Below the pieces are notes generated by a model, which saw nothing but the letters and a program-made list of their open reading frames with translations, was not told the DNA's origin and did not search any database. A DNA stretch of 64,000 nucleotides from Salvia splendens (taxonomy: Eukaryota; Streptophyta; Magnoliopsida; Lamiales; Lamiaceae), in assembly GCF_004379255.2 (NCBI RefSeq), contig NC_056043.1:1178001-1242000 (forward strand), given 5' to 3'. Positions 33,874-44,329 of this stretch are shown here, piece after piece; the stretch's first letter is position 1; each line of letters starts with the position of its first letter. The translations under genes and the position numbers were made by a program.

Positions 33874-33880
33874 TATAAAA
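33874..33880 (+). promoter_or_regulatory. TATA box of the first BAHD gene
   Basis: CTCTATAAAACC lies 39-45 bp before the start codon at 33919, which implies a very short leader. The other two open BAHD genes have similar boxes at 46933 and 58461. Confidence 0.65.
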
Positions 33881-33918
33881 CCACCACCTCTTCCCACCAA
33901 ACACCAACAAAAAACACC

Positions 33919-35307
33919 ATGACAACAACAACAACAATCCTCGAAACATGCCACATTCCACCGCCGCCGGCGGCCAACGACCTCTCAATCCCCCTCTCCT
34001 TCTTCGACATCAAATGGCTCCACTACCACCCCGTCCGCCGCCTCCTCTTCTACCACCACCCTTCCTCCAAATCCCAATTCCTCCACACAATCGTTCCACA
34101 CCTCAAACAATCACTCTCTCTCGCTCTCACACACTACCTCCCCGTCGCCGGCAACCTCCTCTACCCGTCCAACACCGAAAAATTCCCCCAACTCCGCTAC
34201 GCCGCCGGGGATTCCGTCCCGGTGACGATCGCGGAGTCCAATTCCGACTTCGAAAGCCTTACCGGAAACCACACGCGCGACGCCGATCAATTCTACGATC
34301 TCCTCCCGCCTATTCCTCCGATTGAGGAGGAATCGGATTGGAAATTGATCAACATTTTCGCGGTTCAGATCACTCTGTTCCCCGGCGAAGGAATCTGCAT
34401 CGGTTTCTCCAATCACCACTGCCTCGGCGACGCCAGATCTATCGTCGGATTCATCTCCGCTTGGGGTGAAATCAACGGAATCGGAGGATATGAAGGATTC
34501 TTATCCAATCACAGTGATTCTCTCTCCCTTCCGATTTTCGATCGATCGTTTATTAACGATCCGAACAAAATCGACGCTATTTTCTGGAAAGTGCTGAGAA
34601 ACATACCATTGAAAACGGCGTCGTTTCCGCTGCCTACGAACAGAGTCAGATCTACATTCCTCCTCCGCAGATCCGACATCGAGAAGCTGAAAACCGCCAC
34701 TAAATCGCCGGCGTCGTCGTTCGTCGCGGCAGCAGCGTTCGTCTGGAGCTGTATGGTGAAATCCGGCGACAAATCCGACGAAAATGCGCCTGAGCTTTTC
34801 ATCATACCTGCGGACGCCAGGGGGAGGGTGGATCCGCCGATACCGGAGAATTACTTCGGCAACTGCATCGTGAGCTCGGTGGCGCAGGTGGAGCGCGGGA
34901 AGCTGGCGGCGGAGGATGGATTCGCGGTGGCGGCTGAAGCAATTGGCGGGGAGATCGAGGGGAAATTGAAAAACAGAGATGAGATTTTGAGAGGAGCGGA
35001 GAATTGGATGTCGGACATATTCAAATGCTTCGGGATGAGCGTGCTCGGAGTTTCTGGATCGCCGAAATTCGATCTGTTGAAGGCGGATTTTGGATGGGGA
35101 AAGGCGAGGAAATTGGAGGTGCTGTCGATTGATGGAGAGAATCACTCAATGTCGCTGTGTAGCTCGAGCGATTTCAATGGCGGATTGGAGGTGGGTTTGT
35201 CGTTGCCCAGAGAGAGAATGGCGGCATTTGAAGAGGTGTTTAGAGCATCCATAATGGCGGCGAGCGGACCGGCTAGGCGATCTCCGGCGCTCGTCGAACC
35301 ATTGTAA
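33919..35307 (+). CDS. BAHD acyltransferase (clade I, glycoside acyltransferase-like), 3' end replaced by a transposon
   Basis: A single exon of 462 codons. The catalytic HxxxD motif is HCLGD (167-171), YFGNC is at 312-316 and the structural DFGWG at 390-394. FFDIKWLHYHPVRRLLFY near the N terminus is typical of the anthocyanin/phenolic glucoside malonyl- and hydroxycinnamoyl-transferase group, cytosolic enzymes using acyl-CoA donors. Donor and acceptor cannot be read from sequence. The last 21 codons (from residue 442) are not native. A Harbinger element starts at 35243 with TTA (35240-35242) as target, so the frame runs into its terminal repeat and stops at TAA 35305-35307. Relatives normally end about 8-10 residues after this point (for example TIFEDGLKF), so only the extreme tail is changed and activity may survive. 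The transcript would now lack its own terminator. Confidence 0.9.
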   Translation: MTTTTTILETCHIPPPPAANDLSIPLSFFDIKWLHYHPVRRLLFYHHPSSKSQFLHTIVPHLKQSLSLALTHYLPVAGNLLYPSNTEKFPQLRYAAGDSVPVTIAESNSDFESLTGNHTRDADQFYDLLPPIPPIEEESDWKLINIFAVQITLFPGEGICIGFSNHHCLGDARSIVGFISAWGEINGIGGYEGFLSNHSDSLSLPIFDRSFINDPNKIDAIFWKVLRNIPLKTASFPLPTNRVRSTFLLRRSDIEKLKTATKSPASSFVAAAAFVWSCMVKSGDKSDENAPELFIIPADARGRVDPPIPENYFGNCIVSSVAQVERGKLAAEDGFAVAAEAIGGEIEGKLKNRDEILRGAENWMSDIFKCFGMSVLGVSGSPKFDLLKADFGWGKARKLEVLSIDGENHSMSLCSSSDFNGGLEVGLSLPRERMAAFEEVFRASIMAASGPARRSPALVEPL

Positions 35308-37080
35308 CCGGCGAGCGCCATTTCGGCGAAAAAATCGGCGAGCGCAGGCCGATTCGCGAGAGCGCTGGGCGATGCGCTCGCCGCCATTGCAGGCTCCGGA
35401 CCGGGGAGCGATCGGCGAGCAAAATTTTCTTTTTCTTTTAATTTTCGAAACTCTATATGTACGCGTTTTGCACGTCATTTTCATTCGCATCACTTGTTTT
35501 AACGAGTACTCTCTCTATCTTAATTTCTATATAAGATCAACAACGTGAAATGAAGAACAACAACGAAGGTACTCAAATGACAATCGGGTCTCAAACTCCC
35601 CCGGTACTCGTAGGAGGTGTATGGGGTCCGATGCCCGAGTACTACAACATGTACCCGTGACAGCAGCTGATGCCTGGGATGGCAGCCAGGGGGAGATCGC
35701 CGGGGGGTTACCGGCGATGCCGGGGTGGGCACCCGGGATGCAGATGATGCCTGGAGGGGTACCGACGACGCAGGGGACGCCGGGGGGGGGAAACGTCTAT
35801 CGCCCCAGTTTTGATTTTTCAACTGTTTCTTCGCACACATCGACCCCAACGGAGGCGCGCAGTTCACGCAATATGAGACTTTCTCCTTAGAGGAGTTGAG
35901 GTTTGATCTTCTCCGTGTTCCGGAAACTCCCGTTCAAACGGGGGGAGTAGGGCGGGGTTGGGGCCCCCCAAAGGGAAAGGGCAAGGGGAAGGGCAAGAGA
36001 GTCGGCGAGTCGTCGCAGCTGGTTGAGAACGACTGCTCGGTACGGAGGAGGTGGACGGATGCAGGATGCAGAGAACATCGCGCTGTCCAAGGCGTGGGTG
36101 AGTGTTTGCGATGATCCCCTCACTTCGAACAATCAGAGGATCGTCAACATGTGGGCCAAAATAGCAGCAGCCTACAAGGCCTTTTACCCAGAGGGGAGGC
36201 CGCGCAATGGGGAGGAGTGCCGGAAGGCGTGGGACCGAATCAGGACTGGGGTCTCCCGATTTTCGGGCTTGTACGCCAACGCCCTCCGCATGCAGAGCAG
36301 TGGCCAAACGGAGGATGACTGCAGGAGGATAGCGGAGAAAGCCTTCCCCCAGCCCGGGTTGTATAAGGAGTTCACCTACTCGAACTGCTATGAGGTGTTG
36401 AACGACTCCGAGAAGTTCCGAGCAGGTGTCGACGCTGGCTGGCCGAAGAAGCAACGACTGAACTATACCGGTGATTACAGCGGCAGCAGCGGTGGTTCCC
36501 ACGACCTCCCCGAGGGTGCTCAGGAGCTCCCGTCCCCTCCATCGTTCGCTCGCCGAACTCAACCGGTTGGTCAAAGGCGGGCGCAACGGGAGGCGAGGAG
36601 GCGCCGGAGGGTCCCAGGAGGTCCAGTCGGCATCCCCCCTTGGCCAGTCGACAGAGGATCTCAAATTCTTCCCGCGTCAACAGACGCGTGCTCAGATGGT
36701 CAAGATCCTAGCCGATTGGAAGGCGGCAGAGGACCCCGAGGAGAAGAGCTTTCTTCACGCATTGCTCGTGAGCATGCGTGACGATTTGAAGACCGGGGGG
36801 GCACGGGGGGTACCGGCGGCGACGGCGATGGCGACGGGGTGACGGAGACGAGGAGTGAGGCGGAGGTCGGGTTTTTTTTTTAAATAATGTAATTTTTTTT
36901 AAATTAATGTATTTTTTAATGTACTTTTTTTTAATTAATATATTTTTTTATTGTACTTTTTTTAAATTTAAATAATATTATTTATTTTTCCCTTATCTGT
37001 GTCGTAAATTTAATTCCGTATTTTGTGTGATCGTCAATTATTTGTTTTATATAATTTGGAGTGATGTGGTTAGGCTATTT
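35243..37080 (+). mobile_element. PIF/Harbinger element, family B, ORF1 only, right end missing
   Basis: Begins GAGCATCCATAATGGCGGCGAG immediately after TTA inside the first BAHD gene. Internal landmarks (TATATGTACGCG, CACGTCATTTTCATTCGCA, GAGTACTCTCTCTATCT and, near 36980-37050, TAATTCCGTATTTTGTGTGA) recur in the 828-bp element at 44330, which keeps both ends. Here the right terminal repeat is absent and similarity fades near 37080 after TTAGGCTATT, so a deletion removed the end together with the original BAHD 3' flank. It carries a broken ORF1 and no transposase. Confidence 0.8.
35550..36842 (+). pseudogene. Harbinger ORF1 (SANT/trihelix-like accessory protein), frameshifted
   Basis: Coding signal runs from ATG at 35550 through several frames. 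An opening rich in Gly, Pro and Met hits a TGA where MYP is followed by QQLMPGM, and the following repeats shift frame. The conserved core at about 36060-36480 (ALSKAWVSVCDDPLTSNNQR, MWAKIAAAYKAFYP, RNGEECRKAWDRI, TYSNCYEVLNDSEKF) is the trihelix/NAM-associated type domain of Harbinger ORF1 proteins. A further shift leads to an ending with TRAQMVKILADWKAAEDPEE. These proteins bind transposon ends and help the transposase. The copy is dead. Confidence 0.8.
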
Positions 37081-37489
37081 GAATGATTTGAGAATGGAAG
37101 GTAATAATGCGTTGACACAACTTTTAATAATTTAAATACTCATATTTTTATGGGATGAACAAAAGTGCACATATTTTTTGAAAAAATGATAGAGTAATAA
37201 ATAGTTAAAATAGAGAAAAAGTAAAATAAGAGAGAGAATAATATCGAGAAAACTATTATCTATATTATTCTCTCTTTTACTTTACTCTCTCCCTATTTTA
37301 ATTATTTATTATCATTTTTTTAAAACTAGCGCTCAAAATGAAACGCTTATGCTACAGAGGGATGTAGGGAATATGAACTTTCTAATTTTATCATATGCGG
37401 AAATGACTCAACTAGAAAATAATTTCTTAAAAAAATGACTCAATTAATATAGAGAGAGAGACAGAGATAGAGTACCTTTAGTTATATTA
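37081..37489. other. Spacer with a hairpin
   Basis: A long near-palindrome at about 37175-37330 (AATAAATAGTTAAAATAGAG against CTATTTTAATTATTTATT) is probably a degenerate MITE. No gene. Confidence 0.55.
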
Positions 37490-37732
37490 TACTCTCTCCG
37501 TCCCATAAAAATATCGGTAATAAGTATGGCACGAGAATTAAAATATTGGTAAAGAGAGGAGAAAAATGGTATTCTAAAGAGAGAGGAATGATGATAGTTA
37601 AAATAGTGTTAATGTGTAGTGAGACCTACATTATTAAATTGATATAACTTTTAAAAAATGGAATACACATATTTTCGTGGGACAAACCAAAAATGAAAAG
37701 TTCACATATTTTTATATGAGATAAAGCGAGTA
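37490..37732. mobile_element. Stowaway-like MITE (243 bp)
   Basis: Left end TACTCTCTCCGTCCCATAAAAATATC and right end TATATGAGATAAAGCGAGTA form an imperfect inverted pair. The interior contains the usual GAGACCTACATTATTAAATTGATAT-like segment. Non-coding. Confidence 0.6.
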
Positions 37733-38000
37733 ATGATTACATAAATCCAAAAATCATTAATATCCAAAATAAGTATGGAATCTCATACTCCAACTATAGA
37801 ATCTATACACTGCAAATTTGAGTACATTGGAGTGATATAATAATTACAAAATCCAAAAACCACTATTGTCCAAAATAATTACACTCCAACTATAATATCT
37901 ATTTCACCAAAAATTTACAAACGTGAACACGAAATGGAATTGAAAGCTCTTCTTATTTTTACAATTTTATCGCTCCGGAACCAACTGTACTGCCACCACC

Positions 38001-40036
38001 TGGAACACCCCGAAAAAAAAGCAAGAGAAAAAAAATCAAATTAATATAATTAAATCTTTTCCTAGTTGACGTGGTCAAATATAGTTATCCAAACCCATCA
38101 ACAAAAGATTTATTCATATCTCCACTCCCTATAATCTCTCTATCAAACCAAATCCAATCTTTATAGATACACACCCATAGTGATATATATATTCCATCGA
38201 TCTTGTAAATTAAATCATTCTCTCTAACTCCCCAAGAAATAGATACAGAGGAAGCGTAGGCTTCATCAAGCATGCAATTTGAAGTTCTCTCCTTATAAAC
38301 AAATGGTATAATCCTCTAAATTATGATTATTCTTCGTGTTTTTTTTCAATGGCATATTCCCATAAATTCAATAGTTCACTCATGAATCTAGTAGAGCACG
38401 ACTGAAATCATTTTGAGTAACACACCAATAGTCAAAGCTTCAATCTTTATTCTGAAAAAGTATATGGGAAACCAAATCAACTCCAAATTCTTTAAAAACA
38501 AACTCAAAACCAAATGAATTTTAGAATTGGGTAAAGAACTCATCTTTTGGGGTAGATCGGGGCTGACAACGGTCTGTAACGAACCTCCGACGGCGTGCGA
38601 CGGAGGAGGAACGGCTGAGAGGCGGCAGCTGACCGCAGCCTGTTGTGACCGAAAGACGGCGACGACACCGGCGCTGAGCGACGGCGTGGACGCAGCCTGC
38701 AACTGCTCTTCTCGGCGGCGACGGAGCAGCGGCGTCGCGATTTCCGACAGCAGCAGCGGCGTCGCGATTTCGACGGGGAGCAGTGGCCGGCGTCGAGGGG
38801 TGAGTCGGAGGAGGCGACGGTGGATTGAGAGCTTCTGCGATTTGGGCGAAGAGAGAGAGAGGGGGAGAGAAAGGGAGACGTGGAGATGGTGGGTTTAAGA
38901 GGGCCTTTTGTTTTTTTTCAGATTTGGGCCTTGTTATTTTAATTGGAGGAAAGAACGAGGAATTTTAAATAAATGTATTCTCGAGGAAAAATTGTTGTGA
39001 TAATTTAGTTATGCGCTTGTATAAATTTTTGGGAATTTATTTCGACATCGTGGTGGAAATACGAGGAGCCAACGGAGCAACTTTGGGCGGCCGCCGAATA
39101 ATAAAAAAATGAGAAACGAGGCAAACGATTTTAATTAGGGTGCATACATCTTATTTATTTACTTGATTCATTGTGTTTATCTATGTGTTATTTAAATGCT
39201 AAAGGTGATTCCTTGCAAGCGATACGTGATATCAAGGGAAAGGAAATAATTTCGGATTAGGAACTTGAGGTGGACTTTCTTTTTAAATAAGGGCAATGCC
39301 CTAAGTATATTTTTATGTGAAAATGATATAAATATTTATCATGCCGTGTTTTGTTTTATTCTATGCAACCTATCTGATGTGGCTTATGCCATCAATGGAT
39401 AATCGAATTCGGGTCTGTCTAGGGAGTGAGTCCCTATTCAGGCTAGTGTATACCAATGGAGATCGTGAGCCGTCTTTTGGGTCGGCGGGTCTAGTGACTT
39501 GGAATGTGGCCACGTTCCATGTCATTAATGGATCAGATATGGGAGATAGCTATGGGAAAATGGTTGATCAACCGAATTTTACAATGGAAATGATTTTAGT
39601 GTCTTGGGCGATTTCTAAAGTTAAAACCCCAAGGTCACTCAATAGTGGCATGATAAATACTTTTTATAAAATATTTTCGGCATGAGTCCACTGAGTGCAT
39701 CAAGTACTCAGCCCTGCATTTCTTTTTTAAAAAATGTGCAGGTTGAGCAGTGACGAACGCGGTGGGTGTTGAGCATAAAAGTGAAGAATGTCTATCAAAT
39801 GTCTAGAATATGTTGTGTCTTCATACATAGCATTATTCTACTCTCGAAATGCTTCAGCTAAATATTGTTTCTTTTGAGTTGTTGATTGTTGAGATACTAC
39901 GATTTTATTCGAGCTATTCCCATTTGTTTCGGGCTATGGTCGAGTTGTGTTGTTTTCTCCTTTCTTCCCCGCTTCTTTAATCCTCCCCTAGTCGCGATCA
40001 ACCTGTTTTCTCTCCTTAGAAAATGCGGGCGTGACA
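38001..40036. mobile_element. Probable solo LTR of a Ty3/Gypsy element (2,036 bp)
   Basis: Starts TGGAACACCCCG and ends GGGCGTGACA, the terminal pattern known for plant Tekay/Del-type LTRs (TGTAACACCCC ... CGTGACA). CCACC occurs on both sides (37996-38000, 40037-40041) as a 5-bp target duplication. The motif GTACTCAGCCCTGCATTTC, an AAATG spacer, then TGCAGGTTGAG near 39708-39750 is characteristic of those LTRs. The GC-rich frame at 38527-38898 and the 114-codon frame at 39341 lie inside it and have no domain. The flank is CCACC-rich, so the duplication carries slightly less weight. Confidence 0.65.
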
Positions 40037-40811
40037 CCACCACAACCACAAAATCCCATGAGTCATATCTGAACACAAAATGTAACTAAAATCGATATAG
40101 ACATAGATTCCACCCTCAAAATCTAACACCAAGCCAAATAATTGAACAAAACCTTTTCACCATGTCCACCACCGTGCTCGAAACCACTGGCATCCCTCTT
40201 CCGCCGGGCTCCGCCGCCGACCTCACCCTCTCCCTCTGCTTCTTCGACATCTTGTGGCTGCCTTTCCACCCCATCTGCCGCCTCATCTTCTACAATCACC
40301 CTTGCACCGAGGCCGAATTCTCCTCCACCATCGTTCCAAACCTCAAACACTCCCTCTCTCTCACCCTCCAACACTTTCCCCCCGTCGCCGGCAACCTCCT
40401 CTACCCTCTCGACACCGAAAAATATCAGCCCTAATCCGCTACGTCTCCGGCGACACCGCCCCGCTCACGATCGCCGTCTCCCGTCGCGACTTCGACGAAC
40501 TCACCGGAAGCCACGCTCGAGACTCCGATAAGTTCTACGATTTCACCCCGCTGATGCCTCGGATAACCGAAGAGAAAAATTACAAAATTACCCCTATCAT
40601 CGCCCTCTAGGCCACGCTCTTCCCCGGCCGCGACATCTGCATCGGGGTGAGCCATCACCACTGCCTCGGCAACGCGAGATCCGTGTTCCGGCCGAGACAA
40701 ATCAACGCGATGAGCAGTTTTTAAACTGCTCGTCGCCACCGCTCTTTGATAGCTCTGTATTTTGAGAGCAACAATTTATGGAGCATTATGAGGAATATTC
40801 CCCTGACTCAG

Positions 40812-41210
40812 TGATAGGATTTTGTATCCTATCGATCAGCAATAGAGCAATCAAATGATTCCGAAGAACAGGAACGATTACGAAGAACAAGATAAACCCT
40901 AGTTGAGACGCTAGGGGACGATTTCCGCCAGAACCGGGAATGAGAACAAGTAATTATACTTTATTTCTCAATGACTCAAAATACTATGGAATTCTATTAT
41001 TTATAGAATTCCATGACTAATAGTATCTTGCAACTAAAGCAATATAATTAAATAAAAAGATTGCATAAGATATAGAAAGGATCGTAGTAAGATATGCAAA
41101 TCATAACTAAATAGAGATGTAATCTTTGTATCTTGCGAGCTTCGATCCCGTGCATCTCTCGTTCCATGGACTGGTCTGGGTTGCATCGTGCGCACGTTGA
41201 GTCCCTATCA
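40812..41210 (-). repeat. 3' LTR of the retrotransposon in the BAHD pseudogene
   Basis: Direct repeat of 43287-43681. In element (minus) orientation this is the downstream LTR. It carries the (GAAGAACAAGA)-like stretch and TACTTTATTTCTCAATGACTC shared by both copies. Confidence 0.88.
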
Positions 41211-43176
41211 ACTCCCCCACCGATGAAAATCGCCTTGCCCTCAAGGCGGAGGTTAGGAAAATGCAGCAAGTCCGTCGGCTCCCAAGATGGATGGGTAGAT
41301 GAGCTGGACGACCAATAAATATGCCATTGGGCGTTAAATCTATTATCGGAGGGGACACGAAGGCTTCATCTCTTCTCTTCCAATCAGTACTCCTTGTCGA
41401 AGAATATGGCAGTCTTCTGAAATCAACAAGACCCTCGAACAATGGGATGCAAGCCAACACATCTAGTGCACCTTCCAGTGCCTCCATAGACAGCGAAACC
41501 GCGATTAGCCAAGCACAATCCATGTCCGTTAGGCCTACTTCTCTAGCCACCGTTGAAAAATGGGCTCCGAGGTCTAGAGGAATATGATCCATAAACACCC
41601 TTGGCTGCAACGTTAACAACTTTGAATGTGGTAGACTATGTTGATCCATGGTGAAGGAAACAACACTTTGATGTGAGACCAAAGCCTTGCTCGTTAGCAA
41701 ATTCACTCTCAAAATAGGCATAGATGCCCTTCCATAATTGCTATTATTGTACCCTATAAGGACCTCCTTCCAACCGAATTTCTTCACAATTGGTACATCG
41801 ACACAGTAACATGGCAATAGGATATTTGAGTCTTGTTTGGGGAATAGCATTGCTCGATCAAATGTGGCATCGATAGTGATCCCTGATATAGATCCAGAGT
41901 TCGTTGCAATTCCAACCCTTTCAACCTCCCGTTGCGACACAACTGAAGTAACATTCGATGGCAAGTTGGGATTAAGAACAAGTGCAACATCTTTTCTCTT
42001 TGACCCTGTAAGTTCGAAATCAAGTGCCAACTCATCGCCTTCCATAGTAGCTGATTCCTATGAAACAATAGTAGTAGCTAGTCCATTAGCCACACACACC
42101 TCCAAAGAACTCTCAGGACCCTCTAAGTTCGCAACCGGGGTGACGTCACTAAGAAGCTTATTACACATCAGAAGCATATGTGCATCCTCTAATATGCCCT
42201 CTGCACTGGCACGAAGTATGTCATTGGCATCAATACAAGAATGACCTGTAGCATCCAATATCAATTCTCCGATGTCAACGGGTTCCATGGTGTTAACATC
42301 GCCGAAAATTCCTTGAATATGTCGAGCAGCATGCTGCCAATTATCCTCGTCCACGTTCCAACTTGAGATTTGCAACTCGTCTTCCACACTCAAACATCCC
42401 AATTTAGAGTATGAATTAGAGCAGGCAACACGGTTAACATGATCAAAATCATTTAGTTTATCTATCACCACAGAAACCTCAGGCTGCCCAAATTTATATG
42501 CAATATCAGCAGCGATATCCCCATCAACTACATCATGACTAATTGCTTCCCAATTCTTAGAATATTGTGAAACCTCATCCTTGATTAATTCTGGAGCAAA
42601 GTGCTTACGAACTGCAAACAAGAAATCCTCCCACGAGCCATTACCGTTATTTTTCTGATAATAACGAAACCAATTTAACGTCGGTTGTTCAATAATTTTT
42701 TCAACCACGGCCAAGCGAACTGATTCTTCAGTTAGAAAATAATTGAAATAGTCTTGAATACCAAAAATCCAACCTAACGGGTCATCTCCGTTGAAGAGAG
42801 GTGCTTCAATTCGAACACGGGTGGGGACAAATTCTCCAGTGGTGCGTGACGGTGGAGGACTCCAAGTCCGAGTTGATGAAGCGGCCTTTGGTTGCGGCGG
42901 TTGGACTAACGAGTTGCTGCTGCCGGAGGGAAGTGCGCGAAGTTGACGGTTCACATCGGGTGACCAAGTATGCCACGTCGAAAGTTGAGGCGAGCGCGTG
43001 TCGAGGCTGATCGGCGCTTCCTCGGTCAGCGAGTGCTGCCCAAACTTTGCTAAAAATTTGCCGTGAGCATTGAGATGCTGCTGTAATTCCACGAACAAAT
43101 CCTTGACATCCTGGAGTGCATGTTGTTGTGATTCCTCGAGAAGAGGCATGGTATGTAGAGAAAAATCTGGGTGCAA
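41107..43176 (-). CDS. gag-like polyprotein with an in-frame TAG
   Basis: From ATG 43176 a 372-codon frame ends in TAG at 42058-42060. The same frame then continues for more than 300 codons (ATG at 42045), running into the 3' LTR. The first part has a retrotransposon gag-type segment: EAPLFNGDDPLGWIFGIQDYF, VVEKIIEQPTLNWFRYYQ, SWEDFLFAVRKHFAPE. No zinc knuckle was seen. The second part (for example PCYCVDVPIVKKFGWKEVL and GLTDMDCAWLIAVSLSMEALE) is not one I recognise and contains no reverse transcriptase or integrase motif. The single stop may be a decay mutation or a suppressible gag-terminal stop. Sequence alone does not decide. Confidence 0.6.
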
Positions 43177-43286
43177 TGAGTTTGTGACAGATTGGAGAAT
43201 GATTTGTGTGAACTGGCGTGAGGAAGATTGATGGATTTTGAGAGATCAATTTTGATGGAGAAAGAGTAATCAATGAGAGCACCAAT

Positions 43287-43681
43287 TGATAGTATTTTGT
43301 ATCCTATCGACCAGCAATAGAGCACTCGAATGATTACGAAGAACAAGAACGATTACGAAGAACAAAATAAACCCTTGAGGTGCTAGGGAGCGATTTCCGC
43401 CAGAACTGGGAAGGAGAACAAGTAATTATACTTTATTTCTCAATGACTCAAAATACTATGGAATTCTATTATTTATAGAATTCCATGACAAATAGTATCT
43501 TGCAACTAAAGCAACATAATTAAATAAAAAGATTGCATAAGATATAGAAAGGATCGTAGGAAGATATGCAAATCATAACTAAATGGAGATGTAGTCTTTC
43601 ATCTTGCGAGCTTCGATCCCGTGCATCTCTCGTTCCATGGACTGGTCCGGGTTGCTTCGTGCGGACGTTGAGTCCCTATCA
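43287..43681 (-). repeat. 5' LTR of the retrotransposon in the BAHD pseudogene
   Basis: Direct repeat of 40812-41210. In element orientation this is the upstream LTR, ending next to the putative primer-binding site at about 43271-43286. Confidence 0.88.
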
Positions 43682-44329
43682 CTCAGTCAAGCCATCAGTC
43701 TGATATTAAAAAACTCAAGGATATTGTTTTGTCGAAAAAGTCGGCCTAGTTTACATCTCTACTTTCGCCGTCACGGTGGCGTACACGTGGAGTGCCGTGG
43801 TGAAATCCGCGGCCGCGGCCGGGGAGGCGGGGGAGCAGACGGGACCAAGGTGCTCTTTTTGCCAACGGACGGAAGGGGCGGCCGAACGCGCTGGTCGACC
43901 CTCTGGTACCGGTGAATTACTTCGGGAATTGCTTGGGCGGCGGGGCGGTAACGGTGGAGCGGCGGAGGACGGATTTGTGGCGGTGGCGGAGGCGATTGTG
44001 GATTTGATCAAGAACAGAGTGAATAATAAAGAGATTTTTTTGGGAGATTTGGGTGGTTGGTTGTCGGAGATGTCGAAATTGGCGAGGTTGAGTACGTTTG
44101 GAGTTTCCGGTTCGTCGAATTTCGATTTGTCAAATGCGGATTTCGAATAGGGAAAGGAAAGGAGGTTGGAGGTTTTGTCGACGGATGAGGAGAAGTATTC
44201 GACGTCGTTGTGTAATTCGCCGGAGTTCGAAGGCGGTTTGGTGGTCGGAATTTCGCTACCGAGAAAGAGAATGGAAGCTTTTGCTACCATTTTTTAAGAT
44301 GGCCTTAAATTTTGAGAATGTTGGTGTAA

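Larger units (their letters stand above)
40812..43681 (-). mobile_element. LTR retrotransposon without polymerase (2,870 bp)
   Basis: LTRs lie at 40812-41210 (399 bp) and 43287-43681 (395 bp), both starting TGATAG and ending CCTATCA. The target duplication is CTCAG (40807-40811 and 43682-43686). On the minus strand a purine tract (GGTGGGGGAGT) precedes the 3' LTR, and the sequence after the 5' LTR, ATTGGTGCTCTCATTG, is in the primer-binding position. The interior encodes a gag-like protein and a second unknown stretch, but no protease, reverse transcriptase or integrase is seen, so it depends on another element. The LTRs differ by several substitutions and small indels, so it is older than the TRIM at 25500. 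Confidence 0.9.
40162..44297 (+). pseudogene. BAHD acyltransferase pseudogene split by an LTR element
   Basis: The copy is in two parts, 40162-40811 and 43687-44297, separated by the retroelement. It is close to the intact gene at 47025 (MSTTVLETTGIPLPPGSAAD at the start). Lesions seen are a frameshift near 40430 after DTEKYQP, a TAG at 40608-40610 in place of glutamine, loss of about 15 bp after the HxxxD region, HCLGN in place of HCLGD (catalytic-motif Asp lost), several shifts in the second part, and TAA replacing Glu near the C terminus (44293-44295). DFGWG has become DFE-stop near 44143-44150. The retroelement insertion may have followed or caused loss of function; the many other lesions show long decay. 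Confidence 0.9.

Noticed and set aside
34501..35145. Long minus-strand frames opposite the BAHD genes (also 58460-59020 and 59324-59662)
   Set aside because: They are antisense shadows of GC-biased BAHD coding sequence with no domain of their own.
37175..37330. Long AT-rich hairpin considered as a microRNA precursor
   Set aside because: The arms pair almost throughout and match the interior style of Stowaway MITEs; no small RNA data are available to support a miRNA.
38527..38898. 123-codon frame rich in Arg, Ser and Cys
   Set aside because: It lies inside the probable solo LTR at 38001-40036 and has no recognisable domain or splice context.
39341..39685. 114-codon frame that looks protein-like
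   Set aside because: It lies in the same solo LTR, next to the GTACTCAGCCCTGCA motif typical of LTRs; no family recognised.
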